A stretch of DNA of 15,960 bases from contig JBEPZO010000040.1 in assembly GCA_041640815.1 (NCBI GenBank), positions 1-15,960 on the forward strand, given 5' to 3'. Below the pieces are notes generated by a model. The model was not told the DNA's origin. It saw nothing but the letters and a program-made list of their open reading frames with translations, and made no database searches. How positions within the stretch are numbered: the stretch's first letter is position 1; each line of letters starts with the position of its first letter. Below are positions 1 to 7,095 of the stretch, piece by piece. The DNA comes from JANWZL01 sp041640815. Its GTDB lineage: Bacteria > Pseudomonadota > Gammaproteobacteria > Burkholderiales > Thiobacillaceae. The translations under genes and the position numbers were made by a program.

Positions 1-206
1 ATCTCACCGTGAAGCTGCCCGAGCGCCTCTATCTGTTCGAGTTCAAGCTGGTGGAAGATGCGGCCGAAGGCAAAGCCCTCGCCCAGCTCATCAAACGCGG
101 CTATGCCGACAAATACCTCGCCGATGGGCGCCCCATCCACTTGATCGGCATCGAATTTAGCCGCAAGCAGCGCAACCTGGTGGGGATTGCTGTCCAGACG
201 CGATAG
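1..206 (+). CDS. AAA-ATPase-like / PD-(D/E)XK nuclease domain protein, C-terminal fragment
   Basis: Only the last 67 codons are present; the reading frame is open to the left edge (L-T-V-K-L-P...) and stops at TAG 204-206, so the GTG at position 9 is probably internal. The fragment resembles the C-terminal PD-(D/E)XK nuclease-like domain found in DUF1703-type putative AAA-ATPases. The segment LYLFEFK carries the E-x-K half of the nuclease motif. It is followed by an Ala/Leu/Gln-rich helix (ALAQLIKRGYADKYL) and the family's typical strand HLIGIEFSRKQRN. Proteins of this type usually have an N-terminal AAA module, which would lie outside the window. Their substrate is unknown, and some are thought to belong to mobile or defence-related gene content. 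The domain call is fairly secure; the function is not. Confidence 0.7.
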   Translation, partial: LTVKLPERLYLFEFKLVEDAAEGKALAQLIKRGYADKYLADGRPIHLIGIEFSRKQRNLVGIAVQTR

Positions 207-481
207 GTGTCGCCGGCCCCCCGGCAACAGTTCTGACGCTGTGCCATACAACCCGTCAGACCTAGCGAGAGGATAGCCGCTACTGGCGCATGTTGTTTCC
301 AATGGAGCAGGAAAGGCGTCTTGTCTGGTTGCGCATTGAACGTCCACCTGACTACGATACAGATAATCGATCGTCGCAGGTGCCTAGCTCAATTGCGTGT
401 TGTTGGCTTCGGGCCTTGCAGACCGGCTTGCGGTGCGCAAATCTCACTGCTATCTGTCGTGACAAACGCGTTCTCAATCCC

Positions 482-1045
482 TCAATCCTTATACCCTTCT
501 ACTTGTATAAAGAGGGTTACCTCATCGCCGATCAAGTTTGGCAGCCCAAAGGTCATACCGAAATCGGAGCGGCGGATGCTGGTGTGCACATCGGCACCGC
601 ATAGCGGGATGCGGCGCAGGAAATGGGTGGTGCATGTGAAATCGCGAATCTCTAGTGTAACCGGCCGGCTTACCCCGAGCAGCGTGAGCTGTCCCGTTGC
701 CTCCACCGGCTTGCCCTCGGCGTAACGGATGTTGTCGGAGACGAAGCGAATGCGCGGATGGACGGCAGTGTTGAAGAACTGCGGCCCACGCAGGATGCGG
801 TCCAGGGTGTCGATGCCGGTGAGCACCGAGGCAGCTTCCACCGTGACCTCGATGCGTCCGCCGCCACCAGCGGGGTCGAGCTCGGCCCGCCCCTGACTGC
901 GCGTGAACAACCCGCGTTGCAGCGACACCCCGTGATGGCGGATGGCGAAACTGACGATGGTATGGCTGGGGTCGAGGGTGTAGCGCTCTTGTGCCAGCGC
1001 TGGCAGGGCGGTGGCGAAGGCGGCGGCGATGAGCAGGGTGCGCAT
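482..1045 (-). CDS. yceI: YceI-family periplasmic protein
   Basis: YceI proteins are small secreted lipocalin-like beta barrels that bind isoprenoid or other lipophilic molecules in the periplasm. The product is about 187 residues, the usual length. Its N-terminus MRTLLIAAAFATALPALAQE is a clear Sec signal peptide with a probable cleavage after ALA. Family hallmarks are LDPSHTIVSFAIRHHG near the mature N-terminus, FDTAVHP-like FNTAVHPRIRFVS in the middle, and a C-terminal C-(11)-C-GAD...RSDFGM stretch ending in the conserved lipocalin-like strands. An in-frame ATG exists 9 bases upstream (1054), but the ribosome-binding sequence GGAGGG abuts it, whereas it lies 9 bases from the ATG at 1045, so I chose 1045. 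The gene follows folE by 30 bases on the same strand and is probably cotranscribed. The ligand cannot be read from the sequence. Confidence 0.9.
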   Translation of the reverse strand: MRTLLIAAAFATALPALAQERYTLDPSHTIVSFAIRHHGVSLQRGLFTRSQGRAELDPAGGGGRIEVTVEAASVLTGIDTLDRILRGPQFFNTAVHPRIRFVSDNIRYAEGKPVEATGQLTLLGVSRPVTLEIRDFTCTTHFLRRIPLCGADVHTSIRRSDFGMTFGLPNLIGDEVTLFIQVEGYKD

Positions 1046-1054
1046 GTCGATCAT

Positions 1055-1060
1055 CCCTCC
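1055..1060 (-). promoter_or_regulatory. Ribosome-binding site deciding the yceI start
   Basis: GGAGGG on the minus strand. It touches the ATG at 1054 with no spacer but sits 9 bases before the ATG at 1045, which favours the latter as the start. The hairpin at 1059-1072 overlaps its 5' end. Confidence 0.65.
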
Positions 1061-1072
1061 CGCCGAAGCGGG
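1059..1072 (-). promoter_or_regulatory. UUCG-tetraloop hairpin in the folE-yceI gap
   Basis: Read on the minus strand, the RNA is CCCGC-UUCG-GCGGG: a perfect 5-bp G/C stem closed by C-G around a UUCG loop, one of the most stable tetraloops known. It begins three bases after the folE stop codon, and its 3' arm shares two G residues with the yceI ribosome-binding site. No U tract follows, so it is not a standard terminator. It could protect upstream mRNA from 3' decay or tune yceI translation; both roles are inferences. Confidence 0.5.
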
Positions 1073-1075
1073 ACC

Positions 1076-1717
1076 TTACACTGAAGCAGAGGACAACGCG
1101 CGCAAAAACTCGTTCCTGAGCTGGGCATCGTCGCGCAGCACACCGGCATAGGCCTGGGTCACGACCCGCTCGTCGCCGCGGCGGTCCTCGCCCAGCAGCA
1201 GACAGAGCTGCTCGGCCTCGATGATGCAGGCCGCTCCCCGCGCCTGGCCATAAGTGACCAAGGCGTCGGCGATGTCGCGCGTCATCCACTCCTGGTAAGT
1301 GAAGCGGTGGCCGATGGCGTCCACCAGGCGGGCGATGCGGCCGAAGCCATGCAGCCGCCCGCCTGGCACGTAGGCCACATGCGCCACACCGCGAAACGGC
1401 ACGAGATGATGCGGGCAGACGCCATGCACGGCGATGCCGCGCACCACCACCATATCTTGGCGCGCGTCCTCGAAACCCTCACCGAGGGCCGCGGCCGGGT
1501 CCATGGCATAGCCGCCGAGCAAACGCCGCTGCCAAAGCTCACGCACCCGCTGTGCGGTCTTGCCCGTATGCACACTGTCGGTCGAGATGCCGCAGGCATG
1601 GAGCAGATCGTTGACCGCGCGTTCGAAGGCGATCGGGTCGAAAGGCCTGAGCTGGGGAATCCCCACGGAACCGGGCGGCGGCGGGGCGGGGCAAGCGTGC
1701 TCGCAAGGATCGCTCAT
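1076..1717 (-). CDS. folE: Divergent GTP cyclohydrolase I (FolE) family protein
   Basis: FolE converts GTP to 7,8-dihydroneopterin triphosphate, the first step of folate synthesis. The 213-residue product has the family core: DMVVVRGIAVHGVCPHHLVPF (residues 88-108, matching the usual CEHHLLPF block), HVAYVP, IARLVDAIGHRFTYQE and a Cys-containing strand. The zinc ligands appear kept as C101, H104 and C172 (E. coli C110, H113, C181), and H103 matches catalytic H112. Several other positions differ. By eye alignment, the residue matching H179 is Q170, the one matching R185 is G176, S135-K136 is G126-R127, and QER has become Q142-E143-W144. The Pro-rich N-terminus (residues 1-22) has two extra cysteines. 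It lies 121 bases after hemW and 30 bases before yceI on the same strand. Family membership is clear; whether it is an active cyclohydrolase is uncertain. Confidence 0.82.
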   Translation of the reverse strand: MSDPCEHACPAPPPPGSVGIPQLRPFDPIAFERAVNDLLHACGISTDSVHTGKTAQRVRELWQRRLLGGYAMDPAAALGEGFEDARQDMVVVRGIAVHGVCPHHLVPFRGVAHVAYVPGGRLHGFGRIARLVDAIGHRFTYQEWMTRDIADALVTYGQARGAACIIEAEQLCLLLGEDRRGDERVVTQAYAGVLRDDAQLRNEFLRALSSASV

Positions 1718-1838
1718 TGCATTGGCCAGACTGAGCAGAGTGCCCGCATTGTTTCATTGCCGGCCGATCATGGCAACCGGCAGCACTGGCGCTTCAACTG
1801 CCGTGGACAAGCCTGACTGTGCTATCAACAACCCATGC

Positions 1839-3053
1839 TTAGGCTAATTGCTTGACCTCAGTCCAAGCAACGCAGGTCCTGTTTTTATCAGGTGGAGCCC
1901 CGCTTTCTTCCATCAGAAACAGTTGTAGCAGATCGTTGAGAAAGCGCCGGCCCAGCAGCGTCGGGCGTAGGCTGGTGGCATCCTCGCTGAGCAAGCCGCG
2001 CCTTTTCGCCTCGGCGAGGGCGGAAGCGGCGACGTTAAGCGGTAGCCCCGTACGCGCGTTGAACAGGGCTTTGGGGACACCCTCGTGCAAGCGCAGGGCG
2101 TTCATCATGAACTCGAACGGCAGGGTCTGCCGGGTGAGCGTGCGCGTCTCGGCGATGGCCTGAGCCGTGCCGGCGTGCTTGAGGTACATCTGGGGGGAGG
2201 ACACGCGTGCCTGGCGTACGATGCGGTGAGGCGAGCTCAGCTTGGAATGGGCACCGGCGCCGATGCCGAGATAGTCGCCGAACTGCCAGTAATTGAGATT
2301 GTGCTGGCAACGTTGCCCGGGCAGGGCGAAAGCCGAGGTCTCGTAGTGCGCGTAGCCGGCCTCGGTCAGGGTGGCCTGCACGGCCGCCTCGATCTCGGCG
2401 GCGAGGTCCTCATCGGGCAAGGGCGGCGGCTTGGCCGCAAAGGCGGTATTGGGCTCGAGGGTGAGTTGGTAGGCCGAGAGATGCGCGGGTCGGTAGGCGA
2501 TGGCTGCCTGCACATCGGCCATGGCATCGGCTAGGGTCTGCCCGGGTAAGGCGTACATGAGATCGAAATTGACGCGCTCGAAGAGTTTCACTGCTGCCTC
2601 TGCCGCCGCATGCGCCTCGCGTGCGTCGTGTATGCGGCCGAGCGCCTTGAGCTGGCGCGCGTTGAAGCTTTGGATTCCCAGGGATAGGCGGTTTACCCCT
2701 GCCGCCCGGTAGCCTTTAAAGCGCGCGACCTCGAAGGTGCCGGGATTGGCCTCGAGGGTGATCTCCGCATCGGCACGCACGGTAAGCAGGGTGTGCAGCA
2801 GGCTGAGTAGGCGATCGATCGAGGCGGCGCTGAACAGGCTGGGAGTGCCGCCGCCGAAGAAGACGCTGATGACCTCGCGCCCAGAGATCAGCGGCAGCGC
2901 AGCCTTGAGATCGCGCACCAAAGCCTGCAGATAGGCCTCTTCCGGTAGGGCTGCGCGCACGGGGTGGGAGTTGAAATCGCAATACGGGCACTTGCGCACA
3001 CACCACGGCAGGTGGACGTATAGCGAGAGCGGCGGCAGGGTCGTCAGGCCCAC
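1839..3053 (-). CDS. hemW: Radical SAM heme chaperone HemW
   Basis: HemW is a radical-SAM-fold protein that binds heme and delivers it to respiratory enzymes; it was long misnamed as a coproporphyrinogen III oxidase (HemN-like). With the GTG start at 3053 the product is 404 residues (E. coli about 378). It opens LPPLSLYVHLPWC and carries the 4Fe-4S motif CVRKCPYCDF, FFGGGTPSL (SAM-binding glycines), TLEANPGT, LSLGIQSF and FDLMYALPGQT. The HNxxYW signature (QHNLNYWQFGDYLGIGAGAHS) is specific for HemW as opposed to HemN. The frame is open further upstream into rdgB; a TTG at 3080 would overlap the rdgB stop and is the main alternative start. About 24 residues after the normal family end (LLQLFL) form an unusual tail. 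The gene is third in the rph-rdgB-hemW run. Confidence 0.93.
   Translation of the reverse strand: MGLTTLPPLSLYVHLPWCVRKCPYCDFNSHPVRAALPEEAYLQALVRDLKAALPLISGREVISVFFGGGTPSLFSAASIDRLLSLLHTLLTVRADAEITLEANPGTFEVARFKGYRAAGVNRLSLGIQSFNARQLKALGRIHDAREAHAAAEAAVKLFERVNFDLMYALPGQTLADAMADVQAAIAYRPAHLSAYQLTLEPNTAFAAKPPPLPDEDLAAEIEAAVQATLTEAGYAHYETSAFALPGQRCQHNLNYWQFGDYLGIGAGAHSKLSSPHRIVRQARVSSPQMYLKHAGTAQAIAETRTLTRQTLPFEFMMNALRLHEGVPKALFNARTGLPLNVAASALAEAKRRGLLSEDATSLRPTLLGRRFLNDLLQLFLMEESGAPPDKNRTCVAWTEVKQLA
1848..1870 (-). terminator. Hairpin overlapping the hemW 3' end
   Basis: Perfect 7-base inverted arms TTGCTTG and CAAGCAA, with a further AC/GT pair across a one-base bulge and a 4-base loop. On the minus strand it occupies the last hemW codons and is followed only by a short UUAG, not a U tract. 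It may attenuate reading into folE or mark the mRNA end. Support is structural only. Confidence 0.25.
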
Positions 3054-3072
3054 CGCCGAGGGGGTAGCCTGC

Positions 3073-3663
3073 TCAGCCAAGGTGACGCAGCTTTTCCACC
3101 AGGGCGCGCAGGGCCTGGCCGCGATGGCTAATAGCGTTCTTTTCCTCGGCGCTGAGTTCGGCGCCGGTGCGCCCCAGTTCCGGCACCAAGAAGTGCGGGT
3201 CGTAGCCAAAGCCGCCGCTGCCGCGTGGGGTATCGATGATCTCGCCGTGCCACACGCCCTCGGCGATGATGGGCTGGGGGTCGTCTGGATAACGTAGGTA
3301 CACCATCACGCAGTAGTAGTGGGCGCGCCGGTTGGTTTCGCCTTTGAGGGCTTCGATCAGCTTCTGGTTGTTGCGCGCATCGCTCTTGGGCTCGCCGGCG
3401 TAGCGGGCAGAATAGACGCCCGGTGCACCATTGAGCGCCTGCACGCAGATGCCGGAGTCGTCGGCCAGGGCAGGCAGCCCCGTGTGGGCAGCGGCGTGCC
3501 GGGCCTTGGCGATACAGTTTTCGATGAAGGTGACATGCGGCTCGGGGCAGTCGGGCACGCCGAAGACCCCTTGCGGCAGGGCCTCGATGCCCAAGGGGGC
3601 GAGCATCTGCCCGATCTCGCGCAGCTTGCCGGGGTTGTTGGAGGCGATGACGATCTTGCGCAT
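3073..3663 (-). CDS. rdgB: RdgB/HAM1-family XTP/dITP pyrophosphatase
   Basis: This cytosolic enzyme hydrolyses dITP, dHAPTP and XTP to the monophosphates plus pyrophosphate, keeping deaminated purines out of DNA and RNA. The 196-residue product is the normal family length. Motifs in order: IASNNPGK (residues 6-13, nucleotide phosphate binding), TFIENCIAKARHAA (45-58), the catalytic ALADDSGICVQAL (66-78, with D68/D69), GAPGVYSARYAG, SGGFGYDPHFLVPE (base and metal contacts) and the C-terminal SAEEKNAISHRGQAL. It starts 5 bases after the rph stop, with GAGG just before the ATG, and ends 19 bases before the preferred hemW start, so the three genes are very probably one operon. Nothing unusual was seen. 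Confidence 0.96.
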   Translation of the reverse strand: MRKIVIASNNPGKLREIGQMLAPLGIEALPQGVFGVPDCPEPHVTFIENCIAKARHAAAHTGLPALADDSGICVQALNGAPGVYSARYAGEPKSDARNNQKLIEALKGETNRRAHYYCVMVYLRYPDDPQPIIAEGVWHGEIIDTPRGSGGFGYDPHFLVPELGRTGAELSAEEKNAISHRGQALRALVEKLRHLG

Positions 3664-3668
3664 GGGCC

Positions 3669-4388
3669 TCAGGCAGCGATGGCGGCCTTTTGCGCGGCAA
3701 TCAACTCGCCGATGCCTTTCGCGGCCAGATCGAGCAGCTGCTCGAGCTGCGCCCGGCTGAAGGGCTCGCCCTCGGCGGTGCCCTGTACCTCGACGATGCC
3801 GCCGCTGGCGGTCATCACCACGTTCATGTCGGTGTCACAAGCGACGTCCTCGGCATAGTCGAGGTCCAGCACCGGTACGCCATGGTAGATGCCGACCGAC
3901 ACCGCGGCGACGAAGTCGCGGATCACGCTGGCGGGCAACTGCCCCTGCTGCACCAGCCATTCCACGGCGTCGTGCACCGCGACGAAGGCGCCCGTGATGC
4001 TGGCGGTGCGCGTGCCGCCGTCGGCCTGGATGACGTCGCAATCGACATGCAGGGTGCGCTCGCCGAGCTGAGTGAGGTCCACGGCGGCGCGTAGCGAGCG
4101 GCCGATCAGACGCTGGATCTCGAGGGTGCGACCGCTTTGCCGGCCGCGGGTGGCTTCCCGCTCGCCGCGCGTATGCGTGGCGCGCGGCAGCATGCCGTAC
4201 TCTGCGGTGAGCCAGCCGGCGCCGCTGCCCTTGACATGGGGCGGAACCTTGTCCAGCACGCTGGCCGTGCAGATGACCTGGGTGTCGCCACAGGCGATGA
4301 GCACGGAACCCTCGGCATGCTTGATGTAGCGGCGGGTGATACGCACCGGCCGCAGGGCATCGGCGGGGCGGCCGGAAGGGCGAGTCAT
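3669..4388 (-). CDS. rph: Ribonuclease PH
   Basis: RNase PH is a phosphorolytic 3'-to-5' exoribonuclease that trims nucleotides after the CCA end of tRNA precursors; it works as a hexamer. From ATG 4388 the protein is 239 residues (E. coli about 238). Family motifs are RPSGRPADALRPV at the N-terminus, KHAEGSVLIACGDTQVICTASV, YGMLPRATHTRGERE, RGRQSGRTLEIQRLIGRSLRA, the active-site region DVIQADGGTRTASITGA and DLDYAEDVACDTDMNVVMT. A GTG at 4400 adds four residues (MNGT). AGGA stands 6 bases before that GTG, a better ribosome-binding site than the one before ATG 4388, so the GTG start remains possible; homologues favour the ATG. A gap of about 130 bases separates it from the PP2C gene, so it may have its own promoter, but I could not place one. 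Confidence 0.96.
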   Translation of the reverse strand: MTRPSGRPADALRPVRITRRYIKHAEGSVLIACGDTQVICTASVLDKVPPHVKGSGAGWLTAEYGMLPRATHTRGEREATRGRQSGRTLEIQRLIGRSLRAAVDLTQLGERTLHVDCDVIQADGGTRTASITGAFVAVHDAVEWLVQQGQLPASVIRDFVAAVSVGIYHGVPVLDLDYAEDVACDTDMNVVMTASGGIVEVQGTAEGEPFSRAQLEQLLDLAAKGIGELIAAQKAAIAA

Positions 4389-4529
4389 CGTTCCGTTCAC
4401 TCGCTGTCCTGTACTAACACGACCATATCGGGCTATGGGGTGCCGATAATTCGCTTAAGCTGGGCACGTGCTTCGATTTCGTTGCGCTAAACACGCCTAC
4501 ACGGATGGCTGGTGAATACTCCACCTTCC

Positions 4530-5288
4530 CTACGCTGCTGTGCCGTAACGCATCGCGATGATCGTCATATTATCGCAGTGGCGACCGCCACGTGACTCGG
4601 CGTGGTGCATGATCTGCTGGATGGCTTGGTCGAGCGAGTGGTTACGCAGGTACGACTCGATCTCTTGGTCATTAAGCTCGCTCCAGACACCGTCGCTGCA
4701 AAGCAAAAGCACATGGCCATCGCCGAGAGTCACCGGGTCAGCGATCTCAATCTCAGGCAAGGCAAAGCCACCAACGCTAGTATAGAGCCTGTTGCGATCA
4801 GGATGCTGCTTGATCGCTTCCTCATGCAGTATGCCCTCATCAATCAACAGCTGTACGGTTGAGTGATCACGTGTGCGTGACAAGAGACGACAGCAGTCAA
4901 AGTGATAAAGGCGTGAATCACCCACATGCGCCCAGCATGCGACGCCTCGCTGGACCACAGCTGCCACGCAGGTAGTACGCGGTGGATCGCACAGACCATG
5001 GCGCAGTGCATAGTTGTTGATTGCTTCATGTGCCGCATAGATGCCATCTAGCAAGAAGGCTTGCAGATTCGGCAGCGTTGGGGTCGCGCGGGCTCGGAAT
5101 AGATCGGTCATTGTCTGCACGAGCAGTTGGGCAGCGACTTGGCCTTGATTGTGGCCGCCCATGCCATCGGCGAGCACCATGACCAATGCCTCGTCGGTGC
5201 TAGCATAAGCGACCCGATCTTCGTTGAGGACACGCCCGCCACGGCGGCTATCATGGCAGATGCTATATCTCATCGCTTCGGCTGGCAT
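4530..5288 (-). CDS. PP2C-family serine/threonine phosphatase
   Basis: PPM/PP2C phosphatases are Mn/Mg-dependent enzymes that remove phosphate from Ser/Thr residues and commonly reverse a neighbouring kinase. The 252-residue product is a single cytosolic catalytic domain of the Stp1/PppA size. Visible motifs: N22-E23-D24 (metal binding), VLADGMGGHNQGQ (38-50, D41/G42), TTCVAAVV, HVGDSRLY (121-128), RDHS (140-143), LLCSDGVWSEL (195-205, D199) and CDNMTIIAM (238-246, D239). All expected metal-binding acidic residues are present, so it should be active. The start is uncertain: ATG 5288 has AGGA almost touching it, while ATG 5273 lacks a good site; both overlap the kinase 3' end, implying coupled translation. 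Hand-counted lines of this pair run about 48-60% G+C, lower than the flanks. Confidence 0.93.
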   Translation of the reverse strand: MPAEAMRYSICHDSRRGGRVLNEDRVAYASTDEALVMVLADGMGGHNQGQVAAQLLVQTMTDLFRARATPTLPNLQAFLLDGIYAAHEAINNYALRHGLCDPPRTTCVAAVVQRGVACWAHVGDSRLYHFDCCRLLSRTRDHSTVQLLIDEGILHEEAIKQHPDRNRLYTSVGGFALPEIEIADPVTLGDGHVLLLCSDGVWSELNDQEIESYLRNHSLDQAIQQIMHHAESRGGRHCDNMTIIAMRYGTAA

Positions 5289-6171
5289 TTCCTTGCTGCA
5301 TAAGCTCGATTAGTCGTTTCTGTACGCTGAAGACGCTTTGCGGCCGCTCGAGATAGTCGAGCTTGAGCAGACTCATCACGAGTGTCAGCAACGCCTGCGA
5401 ATAACGGCCTGCGAGAGATTCAATAGCAACAGTCAGGCGATCTTCTTTTAGGCGCTCGTCTGCTGGCGGCGGCGGCACCCCAGCCAAGCAGGCATAGATG
5501 GTGGCTCCAATGGCATAGAGATCGGTCCATGGTCCAAGGCAATCGCGCGCCTGATACAACTCTGGGGCAGCAAAGCCGGGGGTATACATGGGAGAAGAGT
5601 GCTTAAGGTCATGCCCCAAAATCCGACGAGAGGCGCCAAAATCGATGAGCAGTGGACTGCCGTCCCTACGAAGATAGATGTTCGCTGGCTTGATGTCGAG
5701 ATGCAAGAGACGGTGTGCGTGCACCTCGCGTAAACCGCCCAAAACCTGAATAAAAACAAAGCAAATGAAATTTTGCTCGAGCGGCGTTTGGCGCGCAGAA
5801 ATAACCGCTTGTAGCGTCTGGCCGTGCTCGTAGGCCATCACCATGTAAACCGTGCCATTGGCGCGGAAAAAGTTGATCACCCGCACGATATTCGGATGGT
5901 TGATGCCAGCGAGTGCCCTTCCCTCGTCGAAAAAACATTTCATGCCGTAACGGAAAGAGACAAGCTTGTCGTCGGAGACCGGTAAAACGCTGCCATTGTC
6001 GCCGCGTTTGACGATGCCATCCGGCAGGTATTCCTTGATCGCCACTGCCCTTCCGTGATGATCCGTCGCCAAATACACGCAAGAGAAACCACCGCCACCA
6101 ATCTTGCGTTCGATGGTGTACTCGCCCAGCCGATAGCCAGGAGGCAGTGGCTCGGTGGTTTGAGCAGCCAT
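5263..6171 (-). CDS. Hanks-type serine/threonine protein kinase
   Basis: This is a cytosolic eukaryote-like Ser/Thr kinase of 302 residues with no membrane segment or extra sensor domain. It phosphorylates unknown protein targets. Motifs: glycine loop IGGGGFSCVY (24-33), catalytic lysine K46 in AIKEYLP, E83 in FDEGRAL, the catalytic loop HLDIKPANI (157-165, D159 and N164), DFG (177-179), AAPELY (201-206), WTDLYAIG (216-222) and ERPQS (275-279). The loop reads HLD, not HRD, so it is a non-RD kinase and probably does not depend on activation-loop phosphorylation; this variant recurs in the proteobacterial AIKEYLP subfamily. The PP2C gene overlaps its 3' end by up to 26 bases, which implies a cognate kinase-phosphatase pair. 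It is divergent from yicC across 51 bases. Targets and signal are unknown. Confidence 0.94.
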   Translation of the reverse strand: MAAQTTEPLPPGYRLGEYTIERKIGGGGFSCVYLATDHHGRAVAIKEYLPDGIVKRGDNGSVLPVSDDKLVSFRYGMKCFFDEGRALAGINHPNIVRVINFFRANGTVYMVMAYEHGQTLQAVISARQTPLEQNFICFVFIQVLGGLREVHAHRLLHLDIKPANIYLRRDGSPLLIDFGASRRILGHDLKHSSPMYTPGFAAPELYQARDCLGPWTDLYAIGATIYACLAGVPPPPADERLKEDRLTVAIESLAGRYSQALLTLVMSLLKLDYLERPQSVFSVQKRLIELMQQGNASRSDEI

Positions 6172-6222
6172 GAATGACCGCGATAAGATGTCGTCCGCGT
6201 TGTGTGAGTAGGATAGATCAGC
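6172..6222. promoter_or_regulatory. Divergent intergenic region between the kinase gene and yicC
   Basis: Only 51 bases separate the two start codons, so promoters for both the leftward kinase/PP2C block and the rightward yicC-gmk block would have to lie here or inside the neighbouring coding ends. AGGA ending 9 bases before the yicC GTG serves as its ribosome-binding site. I could not assign convincing -35/-10 pairs on either strand. Confidence 0.35.
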
Positions 6223-7095
6223 GTGAGCGTTTTACATAGCATGACCGGCTACGCGCTGGAAACGGCTGAACTCGCCGAGGGCAGCTTGTCGGTCGAGTTA
6301 CGCGCGGTCAACTCCCGTTATCTGGACTTGAGCTTCCGGGTCAGCGACGAGTTTCGCCCGCTGGAGCCGCAGCTGCGCGAACGCATCGCGCGCCATGTCA
6401 GACGCGGCAAATTGGACTGTCGCATCGCCTTTGAGCCACACGAGTGCACGCAGCTACCGGCTGCACCGAACGCCGACTTGCTCGAGCAGCTACTCGCACT
6501 CGCGGCGGCCGTGCGCAGGCGCGCCCCCGAGTCGGCGCCGATGAGTGTGGCCGAGATCCTACGCTGGCCGGGCATGTTGGGCGACAAACGCCTCGATCTC
6601 AATGCCCTGCACGCCGCGACACTGGAGCTCGTCGAACGCGCGCTGGGCGAGCTTAATGCCAGCCGGGCACGAGAGGGCGAGCGGCTCAAGGCCCTGTTGC
6701 TCGACCGCATCGTCACCATCCGCAGCCATACCGCTAGCCTCGCCCCGCGCCTGCCGCAGATCGTCAACGCCTATCGCGACAAACTCGCCCGTCGCATAGA
6801 GGAACTGCTGGTCACACCTGAGCGCGACCGCATCCTGCAGGAGGTCGCCATCTATGCGCAGAAAATCGACGTCGACGAGGAACTGAGTCGGCTCGAGAGC
6901 CATCTGAGCGAGGTGGAGCGCGTGCTTCATGCCGGCAGTCCGGCCGGCAAGCGGCTAGACTTTTTGATGCAGGAACTCCACCGCGAGGCCAACACCCTCG
7001 GCGCCAAATCGGTCACGGCTGAATTGGCGCAGTTGTCGGTGGAATTGAAGGTACTCATTGAGCAGATGCGCGAGCAGGTCCAGAACATCGAATGA
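6223..7095 (+). CDS. yicC: YicC-family endoribonuclease
   Basis: YicC proteins are conserved bacterial proteins; the E. coli member has been reported to act as an endoribonuclease affecting small-RNA turnover. The product is 290 residues, the usual length. The N-terminal YicC domain begins SMTGYA and contains LSVELRAVNSRYLDLSFRV and FRPLEPQLRERI. The C-terminal DUF1732 domain has DVDEELSRLESHL, GKRLDFLMQELHREANTLG and the terminal IEQMREQVQNIE, all very close to the family consensus. The start is a GTG with AGGA 9 bases upstream; ATG 6241 is the alternative but would trim the residues that precede MTGYA in most homologues. Its stop overlaps the gmk start as ATGA, so the two are translationally coupled. 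Confidence 0.94.
   Translation: MSVLHSMTGYALETAELAEGSLSVELRAVNSRYLDLSFRVSDEFRPLEPQLRERIARHVRRGKLDCRIAFEPHECTQLPAAPNADLLEQLLALAAAVRRRAPESAPMSVAEILRWPGMLGDKRLDLNALHAATLELVERALGELNASRAREGERLKALLLDRIVTIRSHTASLAPRLPQIVNAYRDKLARRIEELLVTPERDRILQEVAIYAQKIDVDEELSRLESHLSEVERVLHAGSPAGKRLDFLMQELHREANTLGAKSVTAELAQLSVELKVLIEQMREQVQNIE

Noticed and set aside
207..481. Gap between the nuclease fragment and yceI, with small ORFs at 290 and 321 and inverted repeats at 212-225 (GCCGG/CCGGC) and 232-260 (TCTGACG/CGTCAGA)
   Set aside because: The ORFs have no recognisable protein features and run into antisense yceI. The repeats are short, lack a T tract, and could be chance; no gene or mobile-element remnant is recognisable.
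522..1289. 255-codon minus-strand frame across yceI and folE
   Set aside because: Arg/His/Pro-rich shadow composition, and it overlaps two real genes on the same strand.
1758..1782. TGCCGG/CCGGCA inverted repeat upstream of folE
   Set aside because: Six-base G/C arms with a 13-base spacer are expected by chance in this base composition.
4423..4438. CCATA-N6-TATGG inverted repeat upstream of rph
   Set aside because: Short arms and no recognisable promoter nearby; insufficient to call an operator.
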